In this document: positions 9,800 to 19,739 of the stretch, piece by piece
Position numbering within the stretch: position 1 is the first letter of the stretch
How the letters are laid out: each line of letters begins with the position of its first letter
NCBI GenBank assembly: GCA_027475525.1
Contig: JAMWFC010000091.1
Coordinates: 124,001 to 188,000, forward strand
DNA from: Macrolepiota albuminosa
Lineage: Eukaryota > Basidiomycota > Agaricomycetes > Agaricales > Agaricaceae
Length of the DNA stretch: 64,000 nt
Reading direction: 5' to 3'
Translations under genes and position numbers: made by a program
Notes under the pieces: model-generated
The model's input: only the letters and a program-made list of their open reading frames with translations
What the model was told of the DNA's origin: nothing
The model's database searches: none

Positions 9800-12700
9800 T
9801 TGGCGACGATCACGGAGATGTAGCGCTAACGCTGGAATATGACCATTCAACTGGTCTTGTAAATATTATATCTACCGCTTATCTTGACGAAGAAGTTTTG
9901 CTTTCCTCTACCGTTACCGACGCTGAGCTTTCTCAGAAAAACCCAGATATTACCGACTCAGCTCTAGCCTACTTGTACCTTACCGCTTCTGAATCATTTC
10001 AAAATATTGCGTCTACCGATACGTATCTCACTACCCTTCCCGGAGCCTCGTCTCCTGCCGTTCTTGGACTTGCCGCACCCCAGGCTACAGTTCCCCTTTC
10101 CACCTCTGTTTATAACCAGGCTAACGCTCCCAAAAGGAAAGGGGTTCAAGTTAAAAAGAAATATAAGCCAGTTGCGCTTAAAACAAAACCCATCGCTACG
10201 CACTCTCCCGAGACTTTCAGAATTGAGCGCCAGATCATTGGCGACCCTCTTGCCGACATGCCGGCCTTATCACCGAATCCGCCACCCTTTCAGCCCACAG
10301 GACGTTTTACCAAGGAACGCCAACAGCAGTTCGCCAAGGAGCACGACACAGGATTTTTGACCAAAGATGAGTTGAACGTCCTTACCGATCTTGTCGCTAA
10401 GCAAGACAAAGCCTTTGCTTGGGAGGACTCCGAACGCGGCAGTCTACGTACAGATTTCTTCCCGCCTGTCGTCATCCCGACCATCCCCCACGTGCCGTGG
10501 ACTGAGCACAACCGACCGTTACCGCCTGGAATCGAAGCCGAGGTCTGCCAGATTATTAGGACTAAGATACAGGCTGGCGTCTACGAGCCCTCTAATAGTT
10601 CTTACCGCTCCCGTTGGTTCTGTGTTCTCAAAAAGAACGGCAATCTACGCATAGTTCACAGTCTTGAACCGCTGAATAGAGTCACCATACGACACTCTGG
10701 CGTACCGCCTTTCCCTGACCACTTTGCCGAGTCCTTTGCCGGGCGTATCTGTGGCGCCACCCTTGATCTTTACGTTGGCTACGATGAGCGCTTGATTCAC
10801 CCTTCTTCCCGCGACCTCACTACGTTTCAAACTCCGTTTGGCGCACTGCGCCTAGTCACCTTACCGATGGGCTGGACAAACTCAGTCCCCATATTCCATG
10901 ACGACATCACATTCATCCTCCAACCCGAGATACCGCATAACGTCCTTAGCTTCATCGACGATGTTGGCGTCAAAGGCCCCAAAGACTGGCGACTCGTAAA
11001 CGGCTTACCGGCAACCCATCCCGAGAACTCCAACATTCGCTTAGCGCTATGGGACTTTTTCCAGCTGCTCAATCGAGTTCTCCAGCGTATGAAGTATAGC
11101 GGTGGTACGTTTAGCGGTCACAAACTCCTCCTATGCGCGCCAAGGTTCAAGATACTTGGTCACATCTGCACTCCCGACGGTCGTGTTCCCGACGAGTCTC
11201 GCTTAGCACTCCTAGAGTGCTGGGGTCCTTGCCGCGACTTATCTGAAGTTCGCGCCTTTCTTGGCACCGTTGGCGTTCTTAGGATATTCGTCAAAAACTT
11301 TGCCCATCGCGCACACGCCCTTAACCGACTCACCCGCGCTAACGAGCCCTTCGAATTTGGGCCAGACCAGGTCACTGCCCAACGCGACTTAGTAAAAGCT
11401 CTGCAGGACGCCAAGCCCCTAGTCCCCATCGATTATACCTCTGCCGACCCTGTTATCTTGGCGGTGGACACCTCGTACATTGCCGTTGGCTACTTCTTGT
11501 GCCAATGCCTTAGCGACAATCGAAAACAGCGACGCTACAACCGCTTTGGGTCTATCACGCTTAACGACAGAGAGTCTCGCTACAGTCAGCCTAAGCTGGA
11601 GCTTTATGGACTCTTCAAAGCCTTCCGGTCGCTAAAGATGTATTTGATTGGCGTGTGCAACCTTATTGTTGAAGTCGACGCTAGGTACATCAAAGGCATG
11701 CTGCAGAATCCCGACATCCAGCCATCCGCTAGTATGAACCGGTGGGTAGTCGCCATCCTCATGTTTCACTTTGAGTTGGTACACGTCAAGAGCTCCTTCC
11801 ACGGACCGGATGGACTTTCTAGGCGACCACGGCAGCCTGGCGACCCGGTAGTGGACCCTCAGGCTGATAGCGATTTCGAGGACTGGGTCGACCGACTACA
11901 TGGTTTCGTGCACCTCATACAACAACCGATTCCCCTACTACGACGGCAACAGCCTACCAGCATATTTTTGCATCCCATTGTCTCTTACCGCCCCGAGACC
12001 TTTAGCGCACCCTTCACATTCTACACGGCAAGCATTTTCAGTCAAAATTCGCCTCCAGTAAAAGTCGTACAAGAGCCCCATCCGCTAAGAGAAGACAGTA
12101 GAAACCTGACCTACGATGCCGTTCCCCGATCCGCCAAGGCAAAGGCGGAAGATAGTCGCTTGTTGGTAGTCGAGCAATGGATACAAGACCTTAAGCGACC
12201 CCCAGACCTTACCGACGAACAATACGCTACCTTTATCCGCTATGCTACCCATTTCTTCTTTACCGACAACCGACTTTGGCAACGAAATCGAGATGGCGCC
12301 CACAAGCTGATCATCAAGCCAGAAGGTCGCTTACGAGTCTTGCGCGCTATGCATGACGAGCTAGGACATAGAGGTCTGTACGCTACCCGAGCTTCTCTGC
12401 TAGAACGATTTTGGTGGCCACACGCTAGCGCCGACATCGCCTGGTACATCAGGACCTGCCACCTCTGCCAAATCCAACAGACACGCCAAGTGCTCATACC
12501 GCCAACCGTTGCAACGCCAGCTCCACTCTTCAGCAAAATCTACGTCGACACCATGCATATGCCCAAGTCTGGTCGCTACAAGTACATCATTCAAGGTCGT
12601 TGTTCGCTAATCCACTGGCCTGAATTTCGAATGCTTCAAAGAGAAAATACCGATGCGGTCGCCAAGTGGCTATTTGAGGACGTCATTTGCCGTTGGGGAG

Positions 12701-13521
12701 CGCTAAGGGAAATCGTCACGGATAACGGTGCGCCCATTATCAAAGCGCTAACCTATCTCGCCAAGAAGTACAACATTCACCACATTCGAGTATCTGGCTA
12801 CAACAAGCGCGCCAATGGCCTGGTAGAGAGACCACACTTTGACGTCCGGCAAGCTCTCTTCAAGGCGGTCGATGGCGACGAGGCTCGTTGGAGTGAAGCG
12901 ACATATTCAGTATTTTGGTCGGAAAGAGTTACTATTCGTAAGCGCATGGGTTGCTCTCCCTATTACGCGGCTACTGGCACCCATCCTTTACTCCCTGCCG
13001 ACATCATAGAAGCGACCTACCTTCAGCCAGCTCCCAACAGCATCTTAGCGACTACCGATCTTGTCGCCAGACGAGCTATTGATCTCCAGCGAAGGAAAGA
13101 AGATTTAGAGCGACTCCACGAGGTAGTCTTTAGCGCCCGTCGCCAAGCAGCCCTACGATTCGAAACCGAGCATAGCGCTACCATCAAAGATTACAACTTC
13201 CCGAGAGGAGCGCTAGTGCTCATGCGCAACTCCAAAATCGAAACCTCTTACAACAAGAAAATGCGCCCTCGCTATCTAGGACCTTTGGTAGTTATCTCCC
13301 GTAACCGTGGAGGCGCTTACGTGCTCTGTGAATTAGATGGTTCAGTACTACATCGACCTGTTGCCGCTTTTCGCCTATTACCGTATCTCGCCAGAGAACA
13401 AATCGACTTGCCGCTTGAAGCGCTAGATATCGACACCGCCAAGCTGAGAGAACTTGAAGAAACCGAACTATTGGACGATGATGACTTGCCGACTTTAGTT
13501 GAAGAAGAAGAAAACGATTAG
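9727..13521 (+). CDS. G2 Pol: RT, RNase H, integrase
   Basis: The pol frame is open from 9727 (after an in-frame TAA) and overlaps gag by 73 nt in the -1 frame. No canonical slippery heptamer is evident in the overlap. Numbered from the GTG at 9772 it is 1,249 residues. RT: NLRIVHSLEPLN near 286-297 and FIDD at 394-397 in place of the usual YxDD. RNase H begins at about LAVDTSYIAVGY. The integrase has an HHCC zinc region (CHLCQ near 12461) and catalytic D926, D984 and E1019, with Asp-Glu spacing of 35. The C-terminus has a GPY-like YLGPLVV but no chromodomain. All catalytic residues are present, so the protein looks functional. It copies element RNA and integrates the cDNA. Confidence 0.93.
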   Translation, partial: APGVYRPTRQRASPPVFSQTIEEVIGDDHGDVALTLEYDHSTGLVNIISTAYLDEEVLLSSTVTDAELSQKNPDITDSALAYLYLTASESFQNIASTDTYLTTLPGASSPAVLGLAAPQATVPLSTSVYNQANAPKRKGVQVKKKYKPVALKTKPIATHSPETFRIERQIIGDPLADMPALSPNPPPFQPTGRFTKERQQQFAKEHDTGFLTKDELNVLTDLVAKQDKAFAWEDSERGSLRTDFFPPVVIPTIPHVPWTEHNRPLPPGIEAEVCQIIRTKIQAGVYEPSNSSYRSRWFCVLKKNGNLRIVHSLEPLNRVTIRHSGVPPFPDHFAESFAGRICGATLDLYVGYDERLIHPSSRDLTTFQTPFGALRLVTLPMGWTNSVPIFHDDITFILQPEIPHNVLSFIDDVGVKGPKDWRLVNGLPATHPENSNIRLALWDFFQLLNRVLQRMKYSGGTFSGHKLLLCAPRFKILGHICTPDGRVPDESRLALLECWGPCRDLSEVRAFLGTVGVLRIFVKNFAHRAHALNRLTRANEPFEFGPDQVTAQRDLVKALQDAKPLVPIDYTSADPVILAVDTSYIAVGYFLCQCLSDNRKQRRYNRFGSITLNDRESRYSQPKLELYGLFKAFRSLKMYLIGVCNLIVEVDARYIKGMLQNPDIQPSASMNRWVVAILMFHFELVHVKSSFHGPDGLSRRPRQPGDPVVDPQADSDFEDWVDRLHGFVHLIQQPIPLLRRQQPTSIFLHPIVSYRPETFSAPFTFYTASIFSQNSPPVKVVQEPHPLREDSRNLTYDAVPRSAKAKAEDSRLLVVEQWIQDLKRPPDLTDEQYATFIRYATHFFFTDNRLWQRNRDGAHKLIIKPEGRLRVLRAMHDELGHRGLYATRASLLERFWWPHASADIAWYIRTCHLCQIQQTRQVLIPPTVATPAPLFSKIYVDTMHMPKSGRYKYIIQGRCSLIHWPEFRMLQRENTDAVAKWLFEDVICRWGALREIVTDNGAPIIKALTYLAKKYNIHHIRVSGYNKRANGLVERPHFDVRQALFKAVDGDEARWSEATYSVFWSERVTIRKRMGCSPYYAATGTHPLLPADIIEATYLQPAPNSILATTDLVARRAIDLQRRKEDLERLHEVVFSARRQAALRFETEHSATIKDYNFPRGALVLMRNSKIETSYNKKMRPRYLGPLVVISRNRGGAYVLCELDGSVLHRPVAAFRLLPYLAREQIDLPLEALDIDTAKLRELEETELLDDDDLPTLVEEEEND

Positions 13522-13950
13522 AAAAGAATATTATTGATAAGCTCCTTTTTCTATTACTTACTTTACTTATCTTGCTTGCCGATACTTACTATACTATATT
13601 CAACAGACATTTTCTTACATAGTCAAGCCGCAGCGCTAGCGTGTCGTCAACGCTTAGCGCATTGCGCAACTCTCGCCAGGGGTTTTTCGCCATGATGATT
13701 TACTGAGCGTTCCCCTTTTCTCAAAAATTTGTCTAAGTCCCACACCTACTACTCCTCTTGCTAAAACTTACTTTAGAATACTTACCGCTTGCTTTCTCTT
13801 TGCTTTACTTTCTTGGCTCTCTGCTGTTGCGCTAACTTAGGTTTTGGGACTTAACCTTTCACTCGAAAAAGAGGCGGCAAGAAAATAATATATGTAGACG
13901 GTAACAAAAAGAAAAATTTACATAAACGGCCTATCTACGCTAAGGTCCGT
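13522..13950 (+). other. Intergenic stretch between convergent pol and antisense gene
   Basis: About 430 nt, A/T- and pyrimidine-rich, with no supported ORF. It would carry the 3' end signals of the antisense transcript, since the antisense gene stops at 13951. Confidence 0.5.
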
Positions 13951-16361
13951 TTACTCGCTAACGTCGTCCATGGAGAGAGAATCGTCAGAAACCGGCAACG
14001 AAGAGTCGCGAAGGGGGAGAAGGTCGCCAGGAAGAATGTTGTTGGCCGCTTGCCAATCCATGGCTGCTTGGCAATCCCCCTGGTAATCGCGAAGTACGCG
14101 AAGGCTGCGACCCAGATTGGAGTAACGTAACCTTAGCGCCATCAATTGACCGCGGACTCGTTCCCGCTCCCGACCCATTGCTGCCTCCATCGTTGCCGCC
14201 CTACTTGAGAACCTCTCCAGCATCTCCCGTGGGTTAAGTGCCACCACCGGGTACACGAGGTCTTGTCCCAGCCACTGGAAAGCGTCGCCAGTAACCGTCG
14301 GCTCCGGCTGAGGGGTCCAGGCAGGATTGACCCTGGCGACCACGGGGTGCCTAGGCTCCAGGCCGGCAACGTCCTCGGGATCTGACACCTCCCAGGGGGC
14401 AACGTTACCGTAAGGCGGTAGCCACCGCCACTGAGGCTCCTCCCGGGCGACTTCTGCCGCTGCCTCCCCTTCTCCCTCTACTTCTGCCGCTACCGCCTCC
14501 TTGGCGGGGGCCTCCTCCTCGTCACCTTCGCGCTGGGTCGCCAAGGTCTCGTCTGGCTCCCCATCTGCGTCCTCGTCGCCAGCCATTGCCGAGGGGCTCC
14601 CTTCGCCCCTTGGTATCGCCACTATCGGTCCCGCCTCCTGAGGCTCTTCCCTTGGCGGCGGGTCCATTACCGCGTCGTCCTCGTCAGCGGCCGGCAGAGA
14701 AGGCCCCCTCAGGTGAATGGGAGAGAGCAACTTACTTGGCCCAGCCTCCGAGTCCCTGACCGGTAGGCGACTGGCAGCAAGCGCCTTCTCCAGCTCCTCC
14801 ATCTCCACGTCCTCGGGGGTAGGGGGAGGAGATTCTACTACCCGCGCACGTTTGGCCTTGCCCTTCCCCTTGGCGGGCGAAGGGACTTGTCGTTTTGAAG
14901 GGACCGTAGTCCCTTGGCGCTCTCCAGCGCCACGGTTGCCGACTGTTGCAGACTCGTCCCCTTGACGCGTCGGCAGCGCCAGGGAACTCTTACTAATCGT
15001 CGCCGCGTCGCCAGCGGCCTGCTTCTTCCTTTCCTCCTCAACGAACTCCCGCGCTCTCTTGACCAAGACGGCACGCTTAAAGGTCCGCTCCACTACCGCG
15101 TCGGGAGCCCCACCGCGTTCACGACTCTTGGCGCCGTCCAAAGTGCAAGCTCGTTTTAGCGTCCCGCACCGGTAACAGGGCTGGCCACCGGTGGGGTACC
15201 AACACCCCTCTGGGTCGTTGTCGGCCCAGCACTTATCGCACTACAGAAGTGTTAACAGACGCGGTAAGAAGAGCTACAACACTTACCGCTCCTTGGGAGT
15301 CCTTGAACTCCCGTCTTGCCGCCGGACTTGCCGTCTTCTTGTCCTTCATCTCCGGCAAGACCACCCCCGCCTCCATTCCTCCATCCAAAACCGCCTCATC
15401 TCGTCGTGCCACCAACAAACCCTTCAGCTCTGCGTCGCTAAAGGAAGTTTGCGTTGGCGCCTGTCAAATGGTTGGTTAGCAAGGAAAGTACCTTGGCGCA
15501 ACGAACTTACCGTGTAACGAGGGGCGGCAGCCTTACGAGACTGAGAGTGGGATAAGCAGAAGTCGCCAGCGGTAAGAACCCTCAAACTTACCTTCTTTTT
15601 CAAAGTCTTGCCAGGCTTGACCGGAGAGCCCGATTTGCTTGCCGGCAGTGCTGGGCTCTGGGCACTACCGGCGCGGGAATCCTTCACATCAGACATCTGT
15701 CTCCTGGCAACTGGCGACTTCTCGCTAGCAACCAGGGACTCGCCAACGACCTCTCGCTCCTCCAACGCCTTGGTCCTCTCCTTGGCGTCACGGGAGGCCT
15801 CTTCTAGCACGCTCTCGCGAATTGCCGCCATCTCGGCGTCCACCTGCAAATTGGCAAGAGGCGCTAACACCTCTTGTTTGCTATGGGGAGACAGATCAGA
15901 CCACAGCTAAGTTAGAAAGTACAGTTAGAGATACTCACTCAGGCGCTGGCGCGCTTACCGTCATTGGCAAGGCGCCAGAGAGGATGTCCTCCAGTTCGTC
16001 CTCAATGGTTGGAACAGGAGGAGGCGCCTAGGAACCCAATCAGCTAGCGACACGGCAAGAACTAGAAGCTACTTACAAATCGAGCATAGGGCGCTAGCCA
16101 CTCTGCGCCACGATGATCCAGGTACCGCGACCGGCACCACTCCCGAACCTCGATTTCGCGATCCCATCCCACGCCAAGAACGCGCACCTCCAGCCACCGC
16201 TCGTACAGCTTCATGACGGCAACCACCAAATTTACTGGCGCGTCCGCGCCAACGCCTTCGATCCGCTTAAGAAAATTGTTCGCCTTTTCGATATAGGCCG
16301 AGGCGGCGTCTTGAGCCTCACGGGAGGGAACAGGTGGCGGAGTTGGAATGCGGAAAGACAT
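13951..16361 (-). CDS. Antisense six-exon gene inside G2 (720 aa)
   Basis: I do not recognise this family. Six exons on the minus strand (16361-16077, 16027-15959, 15906-15592, 15540-15511, 15460-15287, 15240-13951) join into one 720-aa frame. The five introns are 49, 52, 51, 50 and 46 nt; all are GT-AG, all are phase 0, and donors are GTAAGT (four) or GTAAGC (one). CTAAC or CTGAT branch-like motifs are visible in several. The N-terminus is helical (MSFRIPTPPPVPSREAQDA). A Cys cluster CX2CX8CX8CX2CX6C lies at residues 292-323. Then come basic segments (GKGKGKAKRARV), a long acidic Glu/Ala-rich region and a C-terminal coiled-coil-like stretch (EMLERFSS onward). Basic patches and the Cys cluster suggest a nuclear, possibly DNA-binding protein; that is inference. 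The gene opens 170 nt from the 3' LTR, which may supply its promoter. Confidence 0.85.
15241..15286 (-). other. Intron 5 of the antisense gene
   Basis: A 46-nt GT-AG intron, GTAAGTGTTG at its start and CTTCTGTAG at its end on the minus strand. Removing it joins ...SQGA to CDKCW, completing the first CX2C pair of the Cys cluster. Without splicing a TAG closes the frame. Confidence 0.8.
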
Positions 16362-16518
16362 TTTATTTTAATTGAGCGCCAGGAAAAGATGGGGAGGAGA
16401 AACGAAGTCCACACTCATGCGCCAGGACTATAAACCAAATCTCAAGAACGCACGGGCCACTTGTCACAAAAACGGTAACGGTAGCCTTATTTGGTGACTG
16501 AGGACAGTCAATTTTTCA

Positions 16519-16530
16519 GTTGGGGGGAGA
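16519..16530 (+). promoter_or_regulatory. G2 polypurine tract
   Basis: TTGGGGGGAGA immediately precedes the 3' LTR, the place where plus-strand DNA synthesis is primed. Confidence 0.85.
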
Positions 16531-17481
16531 TGATAGGACCCCATACAGGTTAGGCGCATCAACGGCAGGCTCGGCACCGGCTCCGGAAACCTTGCCGCAC
16601 TCGTTCCGAACTTAGCGCACGCGTTCTACCCATTTTAAGCCATTTCTGACGGCCGCGCACGGCAAGAAGCAGATCCAATCAATGATAGCGCCGACGGCAG
16701 CAAGAATGACAACTGACAGATGGCATCAGTCACTGACGACAGCGCTTAGCGAGAAGCTTGATGATCTATCAAAAACTGACGGACAGCTTGGCGTTTGACC
16801 TTGGCGTCTGACACCGCTTACCGTCTCGATTTGGCGCCCAATGTCGCTTAGGTGTTCTGACAGACAGAAGGGTGATGGAGTGATGGTTTAGTACCGCGAT
16901 CTGCCGCCTGGTGGCGCCAAGGGTCCTCAAAGGACGGTAGGGATCTGAAACCGTTGGAGCTACCCCTTTGAAATTTTCCAGTTTACCGCACTCTGGCGTC
17001 ATTAGCCACTGGCGACGGCAAACTCATTGTAGTATAAAAGTACTTACCGACTTGTACATAGAAGAATAGCAGACGAATAGACCACAGTTTCCCCCTTACT
17101 TCAGTCTCCCTTACGCTCAAGAGCTCATTTACGCTACGGTCGGCAACGTCAAAACTCATCGGTAGTTACAGACGTTCGCCAACACTCGACATACTCGCGC
17201 CTTGCAACTACGGCAGGCATTATCGACGCTTAGAACCTCGCTAAGCTTATCGTGCTCTTGCCGCTCACCCTTGCCGTGTTCACTTACCGCATTTCCTTAG
17301 GCGCTTTACCTTAGCGCTTACCACTTGCCGACCCCGTTACCGACTTTTACCCTTTTTCACAGACGCGTTCTCTGGGACCTGCCCGGGACTCCTCAACACA
17401 CTTATAGCGCGCCCAACGCACACTCTTGGTTAGGTAACACTTTAGCTACATTTGTTACTGACCAAACTTTGGGCGTCATCA
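16531..17481 (+). repeat. G2 3' LTR (951 bp)
   Basis: Same length and ends as the 5' LTR, one difference seen. Followed by CCAT, the repeat of the bases in front of the 5' LTR. Confidence 0.95.
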
Positions 17482-17485
17482 CCAT

Positions 17486-19449
17486 TATCCATGGTATTCA
17501 CCATGCACTCTGGGGAGCAGAGTTTCCAGGGTGTCAGTACACGCCCCACTGAGGTGAAGGCCTCGCAACCCCAAAAGGATTGTCAGGGTAAGAACCCGGA
17601 AGGGCACCCATACGTTAATGTGCACTTCCCCAAGGATGCCCTGAAAGGGGCCCCAGAGGCTAACATCCTCTTCTTACCTGCTGTATTGGTAGAGGGCCCT
17701 CCTGCCCGATACCCTCAATGTGTGTGGGTGATGGACCCATGTTTGGAGATGACTGATCAGGAGAGGCTGCCATTCCCGCCCTCCAATGATAAATGGTATG
17801 AGGAGCCTGAAGAGGCTCCTATGGAATTCCTGGTGCCACACAAAACTGCAGCACAATGTATGGCACACGAGCAGTGCAACAGTAATTGACATGCCAAGAT
17901 GGACTGTTGGGCACAAGATAGCACCAAACGAGGAGCTGCCCTCCTCGAGGATGAGACTGGGTGCATCTCTGATGCGCTTGGCGTTGTGATCTATCATAAT
18001 CACACTATTGAGCGTCAGAACTTGTTCTTTGGTGCAGGGTTGTCTCTCCAATTCTATTGGTCACCAGTGACCAACACTATCTTCATCAGGCAGGAAGCCC
18101 ATGCAGCCAGGGCCTTCAAGGCCGACAAAAAGGGCAATGCCGTGCATACGCCCCATAACAGTAAGGTGTACCAAGTTGCACCTTGCAGGTTCCCCCGCAG
18201 CCCTCGAGAGCTCTGCAGGCTCCATGCACTGGTGAACAGCCAGTTTACGCTAATTCATCAGCATCAGTTGGGCTACCTCTTGCTCAAAGAATTCAAACGG
18301 GTGACTATGAATTGTCACCCCACAGCCTGAGACAGAACAATGTCTCAACTACTCGATGAGGTCCCATACAAGACCATTGCGGTACCTTTTGCGAGTTCAG
18401 AGGAGTGGGAGAAAGTCCTGTGGATGATTGCTCCTTTGCAGATCTACCGCTGCAAGTAAAGTGGGAGGCTGGTCTTTGTTGGCCTGACTCCCCCTGACCC
18501 AAAGCAACCTTTTGCTTTGGACTACCTGGGCTCATATGCCCTTCTCTATGGGTGTCCTGGGATGCCCAACATGTGGACTAGTCTGGCCATGGACTGTGCC
18601 ATGCGCATCCATTGGCACAGCCTCTTCGGGTTTGCACTTGTATGTGCTCTCTGTGTGAGCTGCCCCTCCAAGTCCACAATGCACAAGCACCTGGCTTATG
18701 TCTTCATATGGCCAGGCCTCTATAAAGAGGCTGTCACTGAATATGAGGTGGCTACGGAGCAATCCTTTGTGCCCCTTTCCACTGAGGACCCAAACTTTGA
18801 GGCTCGGGCTGTGGATATCCTGGAAGCTTCAGCTTCCGTCTTCACCACTTCAGACGTGTTACGCATCCTTTTTCACAATCAAATTCTGGTCAGCTGGGCT
18901 GACCATGCATACACCTATGGGGTCACCTACTTGGCCCACATTTTCTTCAGTGACAGCTGGCTCTACAACAAGGCAGCTGCCATCGACGATGAGAGGCTGC
19001 ACCGCCTCGATCACTATGGGACACCCCAGTCCCTTGCTCAGTGAAATGGGTGGCATGAAGCCACCATTGGCAACCACCAACGACTAATGCTCCAGCAACA
19101 GGAGAGTTGTCGTGCATTTGACGATGCATTCACCAAGGGGATGTATTTCCTCATCGGGCAAGACATTCATGCCTGAGAGATCTGGACATGCCAGTACCCA
19201 TCCGACAATGGGGATCTCCCTGATCCCCAACCTCCTACTCTGGGGCCAACTTTTGACCCCACTATTATGCTGTTTCCACTATGGGACTATGACGACTCCC
19301 TGTCTCTGGCAGGGCCATCAGGCACCTCTCATGAGCCTGCACCTGAGGATGAACTCCTCAACTACGATATGGACGACGCGACTGCCGATCTATTCTGGGA
19401 GCCTGGGGACTCTCCAATTGCCCCCGTTCCTGACTTACCAATGGCCTGA
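17486..19449 (+). pseudogene. G1 downstream sense ORF, part 3
   Basis: Past the G2 insertion a plus-strand coding region continues as open blocks: about 17490-17889, 17899-18330, 18517-19044, then 19045-19449. They are broken by single stops (17887-17889, 18328-18330, 18457-18459, 19042-19044 among them). The blocks follow one another in order without large gaps, so they look like one decayed protein. Visible features are a hydrophobic stretch at about 18620-18665 (HSLFGFALVCALCVS) and an acidic C-terminus (LLNYDMDDATADLFWEPGD). It ends just before the polypurine tract and LTR of G1. I do not recognise the family; an element-encoded accessory protein is the simplest reading. Confidence 0.5.
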
Positions 19450-19479
19450 CCATTGGAGTGTTTTGAGACCATAATTTGG

Positions 19480-19493
19480 TCTAATTGGGGGGT
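19480..19493 (+). promoter_or_regulatory. G1 polypurine tract
   Basis: AATTGGGGGG directly in front of the TG that begins the presumed G1 3' LTR. Its place after the long downstream ORF is what ties that ORF to element G1. Confidence 0.6.
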
Positions 19494-19494
19494 G

Positions 19495-19695
19495 TGTAGC
19501 GTAGTCTGCTATGTGGTGCTGGCCACATAGTGTTTACTTACTATATACTTAGAATATTATATTATATTTATTATAATATAATAATATTTACATAATTATA
19601 AATATGTACATACCTGCTGCTTAATAAGCAGCTTAATCTTGTTATACACTACATAGTCAATAGACCGGTCTGGTCTGATTCTGTTTTATGTGACT
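19495..19695 (+). repeat. Probable G1 3' LTR (end uncertain)
   Basis: Starts TGTAGCG after a polypurine tract and becomes very A/T-rich. It contains an inverted CTGCTGCTTAATAAGCAG and GACCGGTCTGGT-like sequence, then TTCTGTTTTATGTGAC. The LTR-like segment at 52375-52602 has a comparable order: an A/T-rich core, a palindrome with GGCTGCCTTATATAAGGCAG and TTCTGTTATGTGAC. The 3' boundary is lost near the start of copia element C1. Confidence 0.55.
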
Positions 19696-19739
19696 TAAGC
19701 TCTTTCAAAATCCATAACTCCATTACATTGGGACATCTT

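Larger units (their letters stand above)
6156..17481 (+). mobile_element. Full-length Ty3/gypsy LTR retrotransposon G2
   Basis: An 11.3-kb element with 951-bp LTRs (6156-7106 and 16531-17481) beginning TGATAGG and ending GTCATCA. CCAT (6152-6155 and 17482-17485; ACCAT if the shared A is counted) flanks both sides as target-site duplication. It has a primer-binding site, gag-protease, pol, an antisense spliced gene, a polypurine tract and no disabling mutation that I could find. By eye the two LTRs differ at one CpG site only (C in one, T in the other, near 6464 and 16842), so insertion is recent. It sits in the downstream ORF of the older element G1. Confidence 0.95.
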
